From assembly GCA_002150815.3 (NCBI GenBank), contig NDFF03000232.1, positions 1 through 10,375 on the forward strand: a stretch of 10,375 nucleotides of DNA. Direction: 5' to 3'. The DNA comes from Grammothele lineata (taxonomy: Eukaryota; Basidiomycota; Agaricomycetes; Polyporales; Polyporaceae). A model generated the notes under the pieces. The model was not told the origin of the DNA and ran no database searches. It worked only from the letters and a program-made list of their open reading frames with translations. Shown here in pieces: positions 7,192 to 10,375 of the stretch; position 1 is the stretch's first letter; each line of letters opens with the position of its first letter. The position numbers and the translations under genes were made by a program.

Positions 7192-8216
7192 TCAGGCAAA
7201 TGTGGACAGATTTGCGCCGTCTTTTTTGTGTTTTGTGCATATTTGTAAGTACTACTGAGGGGGATACACGCGCAACCTCGCGCTTCAGAATTCCACTCTC
7301 AGGAAAGGATAAACCCCTCATCAGCCACCATATAGGGCAGATCTGTCTTCTTCAGTTCTTATCCGTTTTACTTCATTTTTGTTGTGTCTTGTAGTGCTCA
7401 TTTACTGCATACTGGGTCATTTCACGCGCTCAGAATGTGTGCTCATGCTCCTGTATGGTGAGTATACTGATGGCTCAGCCACAGCCAACTTTCTCTGTCC
7501 ATATCTCTATCAGATGTGATCGAATGTGCTTCAAACAAGTTCTCCCATGTGTGGTATAAGCATGAAATTAATGATAATGTGCTACCATGTTTGTCCAAGC
7601 TGCACATATTGCTACTGAGACAAGTGCTCCTGCTAGGATATATCACCCATATCTCCTGCTCCACCTAAGATATGTACAAGCGGTTTTCTTCTACAGGTTC
7701 ATGTACTACTCTAATGCTATATCAAGCCATCATATTCATTATCGCCTCTCAATTGTGCTCTTGAGGTCATTATCAGTGTAGGGATGTCTACCTTCACCAT
7801 ACCTGCCAAGGACATTTGATTACTGTATAAATATCCGGAAATGAGACCGACTAATAATACCTCCAAGATGCAAAAAGAATGGAGGAAAACGGATGAGATT
7901 TGAGGGAGCAGGAGTGAAATGTTTCAAAGAGGGGCTCAGCCACCAGGGTTGTACGCTATGTGTCCACGGATTCTCGTATTTCCCTTCCCAACGAACCACC
8001 TGTATCTCATTCTAACCCCTTCTACCCACCCCTCCCTTTATATAACCACCATATCTACTGTTTTTTGGGTCACTAATTACACTCAAAGTGTCTGATTATC
8101 TGTTTGAGCTTTAGATTTTACTGTAAAGGTATTTTAGTAGGTGCATGCTATACATCTGCTTTAGCAGATCTCTGCTCCGGATATCAAGTCCGGATGTCAA
8201 CTTTACCAAACATCTT

Positions 8217-8249
8217 ACATTCACTCTGGAGTCTGGACAGAGTGAATGT
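8217..8249. repeat. Perfect 12-bp stem hairpin
   Basis: ACATTCACTCTG (8217-8228) and CAGAGTGAATGT (8238-8249) are perfect complements around a 9-base loop. The GAGTGAATRTTGRATGTCT word just after the stem recurs in the spacer of the large palindrome near 8868-8884, linking this flank to the foldback. Confidence 0.75.
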
Positions 8250-8338
8250 TGAATGTCTTAAATGAATGTCAGAGCTCTATTTGAACATTCACTTTGGACA
8301 ACTGATTTCTACACACCATGAACTTTGGATATCTAGAG

Positions 8339-8416
8339 ATGACATTCGGAGTTGACATCCGGAGTTGACCTCCGGAGTTGACCTCCGAAATTGACCTCCG
8401 GAATTGACATTCAGAG
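8339..8416 (+). repeat. Six-unit 13-bp array (TTGACCTCCGGAR type), left outer
   Basis: Six gapless 13-mers start at 8339, 8352, 8365, 8378, 8391 and 8404, with consensus TTGACCTCCGGAG. The last three form the outer tip of the left arm of the large palindrome. The minus-strand open frame over this region is a by-product of the repeat. Confidence 0.85.
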
Positions 8417-8537
8417 CGGACATGTAAAGCAGACATTGAATGTTGAGAGTGGAAACTAGACCTATGTCTAGATGTCCACTTTAAACATCTAATGACCACT
8501 GCGGGCATCATCTCCGGGCATTAGCTCCAGAGATTAA

Positions 8538-8810
8538 TCCCGGAGGTTAATTCCAGAGGTTAATTCTGGACTTTTATTCCGGACTTTTATTCCGGACTTT
8601 TATTCCGGAGGTTAATTCCGGACTTTTATTCCGGACTTTTATTCCGGACTTTTATTCCGGACTTTTATTCCGGAGGTTAATTCCGGAGGTTAATTCCGGA
8701 CTTTTATTCCGGACTTTTATTCCGGAGGTTAATTCCGAACTTTTATTCCGGACTTTTATTCCGGAGGTTACTTCCGGAGGTTAATTCCGGACTTTTATTC
8801 CGGAGGTTAA
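8538..8810 (+). repeat. 21-unit 13-bp array of two module types, left inner
   Basis: Twenty-one gapless 13-mers. Type A is TTCCGGACTTTTA and type B is TTCCGGAGGTTAA. The order is B B A A A B A A A A B B A A B A A B B A B. Few units carry substitutions; one of them, TTCCGAACTTTTA at 8733-8745, has an exact counterpart in the right array, which proves common descent of the two arrays. Confidence 0.92.
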
Positions 8811-8904
8811 TTCTGAGTTGACATGCTGAAAGCAGAGTTACTGTCTAAAGTAGATGTCTGTAGTAGAGTGAATATTGGATGTCTGGACAGTCTCATGTCT
8901 GGAA

Positions 8905-9099
8905 TTAATATCCAGAATGAACCTCTAGAATAAAAGTCCGGAATAAACCTCCAGAATAAAAGTCCGGAATTAACCTCCGGGGTTAACCTCCGGAATAAAA
9001 GTCCGGAATAAAAGTTCGGAATTAACCTCCGGAATAAAAGTCCGGAATAAAAGTCCGGAATAAAAGTCCGGAATTAACCTCCGGAATTAACCTCCGGGA
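8905..9099 (-). repeat. 15-unit 13-bp A/B array, right inner (inverted)
   Basis: Fifteen gapless 13-mers that are the reverse complement of the left types (TAAAAGTCCGGAA and TTAACCTCCGGAA). Read from the outer end they run B B A A A B A A B B A B A B B. This equals the left order with modules 6-14 left out, followed by three extra, more diverged modules next to the spacer. Confidence 0.9.
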
Positions 9100-9228
9100 T
9101 TAATCTCTGGAGCTAATGCCCGGAGATGATGCCCGCAGTGGTCATTAGATGTTTAAAGTGGACATCTAGACATAGGTCTAGTTTCCACTCTCAACATTCA
9201 ATGTCTGCTTTACATGTCCGCTCTGAAT

Positions 9229-9683
9229 GTCAATTCCGGAGGTCAATTTCGGAGGTCAATTTCGGAGGTGATATCCACAGGTGACCTTCGGAATTGACCT
9301 CCAGGGTTGACCTCCAGAATTGACTGCCGGAGGTGACCTCTGGAGATGACTGCCGAAGATGACTGCTGGAGGTGGCTTTCGAAATTGACCTCCGGAATTG
9401 ACATCTGAAATTGACCTCCGGAGATGACTGCCGGAGGTGACTGCTGGAGGTGACCTTCAGAGATGACCGCTGAAGATGACCAATGAAGGTGACCTCTGGA
9501 ATTGACCTCTGGAGTTTACTGCTAGAGGTGACCTCCAAAATTGACATCCAAGATTGAGGTTCGGAGATGACTGCCAGCGGTGATGTCCAGAATTGACCTC
9601 CGGAGTTGACTGCTGGAGGTGACCTCCGGAATTGACATCCGGAGATGATGTCCAGAGTTGATGCCCGGAGTAGAGGCCCAGAG
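9229..9683 (+). repeat. 35-unit 13-bp array (TTGACCTCCGGAR family), right outer
   Basis: Thirty-five consecutive 13-mers with no insertion or deletion, although the units are heavily diverged in sequence. The first three are in inverted orientation (GTCAATTCCGGAG), belonging to the palindrome arm; from about 9268 the units read forwards (TTGACCTCCGGAA, ATGACTGCCGGAG, GTGACCTCTGGAG and others). The TCCGGA core stays at the same offset across this orientation switch. The long minus-strand frames 9230-9547 and 9457-9693 simply read the array as 13-residue repeats (39 bp). Confidence 0.92.
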
Positions 9684-9748
9684 CGGACATCAAATATCCA
9701 GGGTGGACATTCAGAGTAAATGTTTAAACCTATTAGTGATTGCTACTA

Positions 9749-10014
9749 CTGTAGAGATTCGACCATAGCGGAAGGGGGTTGGGGGTGTGACACCCTGTGG
9801 CTGAACCGGCAGGGCGGCCGGGGGGTCGTAGCGGTGTGACGCGCCGCTGCAGGCGGCAAAAATTTTCCATATATGGGGCTCGGAGCGACCGAAAACGGTT
9901 CCGGCTGGCGGTCACACTCGGCGGGGAGGCTGGTGACCGGTGACAAAAGTCGAATAGCGGCCAGGCGGAGGGCCTTGTGACGTGTGACGCGCCGCTATGG
10001 TCTGATCTCTACAG
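9749..10014. mobile_element. MITE-like element, 266 bp, with about 24-bp terminal inverted repeats
   Basis: The left end CTGTAGAGATTCGACCATAG (then CGG) matches the reverse complement of the right end, CTGTAGAGATCAGACCATAG (then CGG), apart from a one-base indel and one or two substitutions. TA lies immediately outside both ends (9747-9748 and 10015-10016), compatible with a TA target duplication of the Tc1/mariner type, although shared bases make the exact boundary ambiguous. The interior is GC-rich and non-coding, with a subterminal word GTGTGACGCGCCGCT repeated near 9834 and 9983 in the same orientation. It has no transposase, so it would be non-autonomous. Confidence 0.6.
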
Positions 10015-10017
10015 TAG

Positions 10018-10375
10018 AGTCTGTAATGGACAATGATAGCCCGGCCAACCATCAAAGATGCCTATACAACGGCTATCCGGCCGGGGTAGTAATATTGCAA
10101 ATACACACAGGCCCGGCCGGGGCCCGGGCAACAGTTCCTGTGGGCGTTTGTCACAGTCCGGGTGACAGTAACACTTGGTACTCTCACGCGACACACTCAC
10201 GGAAGGGGTTGGATGATACAGCGGGTATAGGAACTCGTGCGCGAAGGTGATGGGGCGGCGTGTCCGAATGGGAGCCGAGAGGGGTCAACCCTCGAAAGAA
10301 GAGCGGGGCGTCTACACCACACGAAGCAGGGCTCGTGGGTGCGCGTACGGCGCGGGAAGGGTAGGGGGGGAGAGG
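10018..10375. other. Gene-free right end of the window
   Basis: This contains the right member of the long-distance inverted pair (10076-10207). The GC-rich stretch after about 10240 has no recognisable feature. The plus-strand frame 9984-10250 runs through the inverted repeat and shows no protein motif. The last 100 bases could be the edge of a gene outside the window, but nothing here supports a call. Confidence 0.5.
10076..10207 (-). repeat. Right member of the long-distance inverted repeat pair
   Basis: This is the inverted counterpart of 5791-5922; the core 10113-10147 matches at 31 of 35 positions. Two CCGGCCGG words (10076 and 10113) have the same spacing, to within a few bases, as in the left copy, with TTGCAAAT between them. 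It lies about 60 bp outside the MITE-like element. Confidence 0.65.

Larger units (their letters stand above)
6775..8216. other. AT-rich gene-free core between the repeat arrays
   Basis: No frame shows a protein family, codon bias or splice signals. The longest open frames are about 60-80 codons. The stretch contains hairpins at 6889-6971, 6989-7060 and 7141-7191, and a TATATAA near 8038. If the flanking arrays are the ends of one element, this would be its interior, and it encodes no transposase that I can see. Confidence 0.5.
8378..9259. repeat. Large imperfect palindrome (foldback) with a 133-bp spacer
   Basis: The left arm 8378-8810 (433 bp) is the reverse complement of the right arm 8944-9259 (316 bp), apart from nine extra 13-bp modules in the left arm (8603-8719, 117 bp) and about seven substitutions. 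The outer 173 bp, 8378-8550 and 9087-9259, match at every base I checked. Each arm contains, from outside inwards, TTGACCTCCGGA units, about 120 bp of less regular sequence, then the A/B module array. The spacer 8811-8943 is partly self-complementary and module-like. Such a structure would extrude as a cruciform or give a long hairpin RNA. Confidence 0.9.

Noticed and set aside
8269..8511. Minus-strand frame of 80 codons
   Set aside because: It runs through the left outer 13-bp array and the palindrome arm. No motif or codon bias; explained by the repeat.
8538..9099. CRISPR-like array
   Set aside because: The units are gapless 13-mers without spacers, inverted across a palindrome, in an apparently eukaryotic genome. 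This is a minisatellite, not CRISPR.
9230..9693. Long minus-strand open frames encoding 13-residue repeats such as VTSSSHLRQSSPE
   Set aside because: They are a by-product of the 13-bp array: three units make 39 bp and so 13 residues. Overlapping frames (9230-9547 and 9457-9693) are open in different registers, there is no family match, and the diverged units show no codon-level constraint.

Overview
The window looks like nuclear DNA of a filamentous basidiomycete, probably an agaricomycete such as a polypore. The evidence is a cytochrome P450 gene cut by many 53-72 nt introns with GTRNGT donors, CTNAC or TTAAC branch sites and YAG acceptors; GC-rich coding exons; an eIF4G-like MIF4G fragment; a solo LTR of Ty3/gypsy type; and long stretches of degenerate minisatellite. 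The assignment rests on recognised protein families and intron style. No search was run.

Layout. 1-315: promoter-like leader. 316-1747 (+): a three-exon gene model whose last exon encodes the first part of an eIF4G MIF4G domain, then runs into unrelated sequence and a stop. 1698-1941: a diverged tandem duplication of about 128 bp. 2254-4584 (-): a nine-exon P450 gene whose frames and splice sites join perfectly. It has lost the 3' exons that encode the heme-binding loop, and exon 5 is interrupted by a 582 bp solo LTR (3204-3785) flanked by a CAAGA target-site duplication. The two genes converge and both lack their 3' ends, so both are best read as pseudogenes. 4723-5567: no convincing gene.

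From about 5600 to 10200 I find no gene, only repeats. They are a small foldback next to a transposon-end-like motif (5602-5655); one half of a long-distance inverted pair (5791-5922, partner 10076-10207); a degenerate array with a 35-108 bp period (6246-6660); a short 13-bp array (6671-6774); a run of hairpins (6889-7191); a very large imperfect palindrome (8378-9259) built mainly of 13-bp modules; 35 further 13-bp units without an indel (9229-9683); and a 266 bp MITE-like element (9749-10014).

The most unusual object is the 8.3-9.7 kb foldback. Its outer 173 bp arms are identical by eye. Its inner arms are strings of two alternating 13-bp module types and differ by exactly nine modules. The surrounding arrays share the same TCCGGA-centred 13-bp period. 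It may be the end structure of a non-autonomous foldback or DNA transposon, or a source of hairpin RNA. I see no transposase in the window, so function is open.
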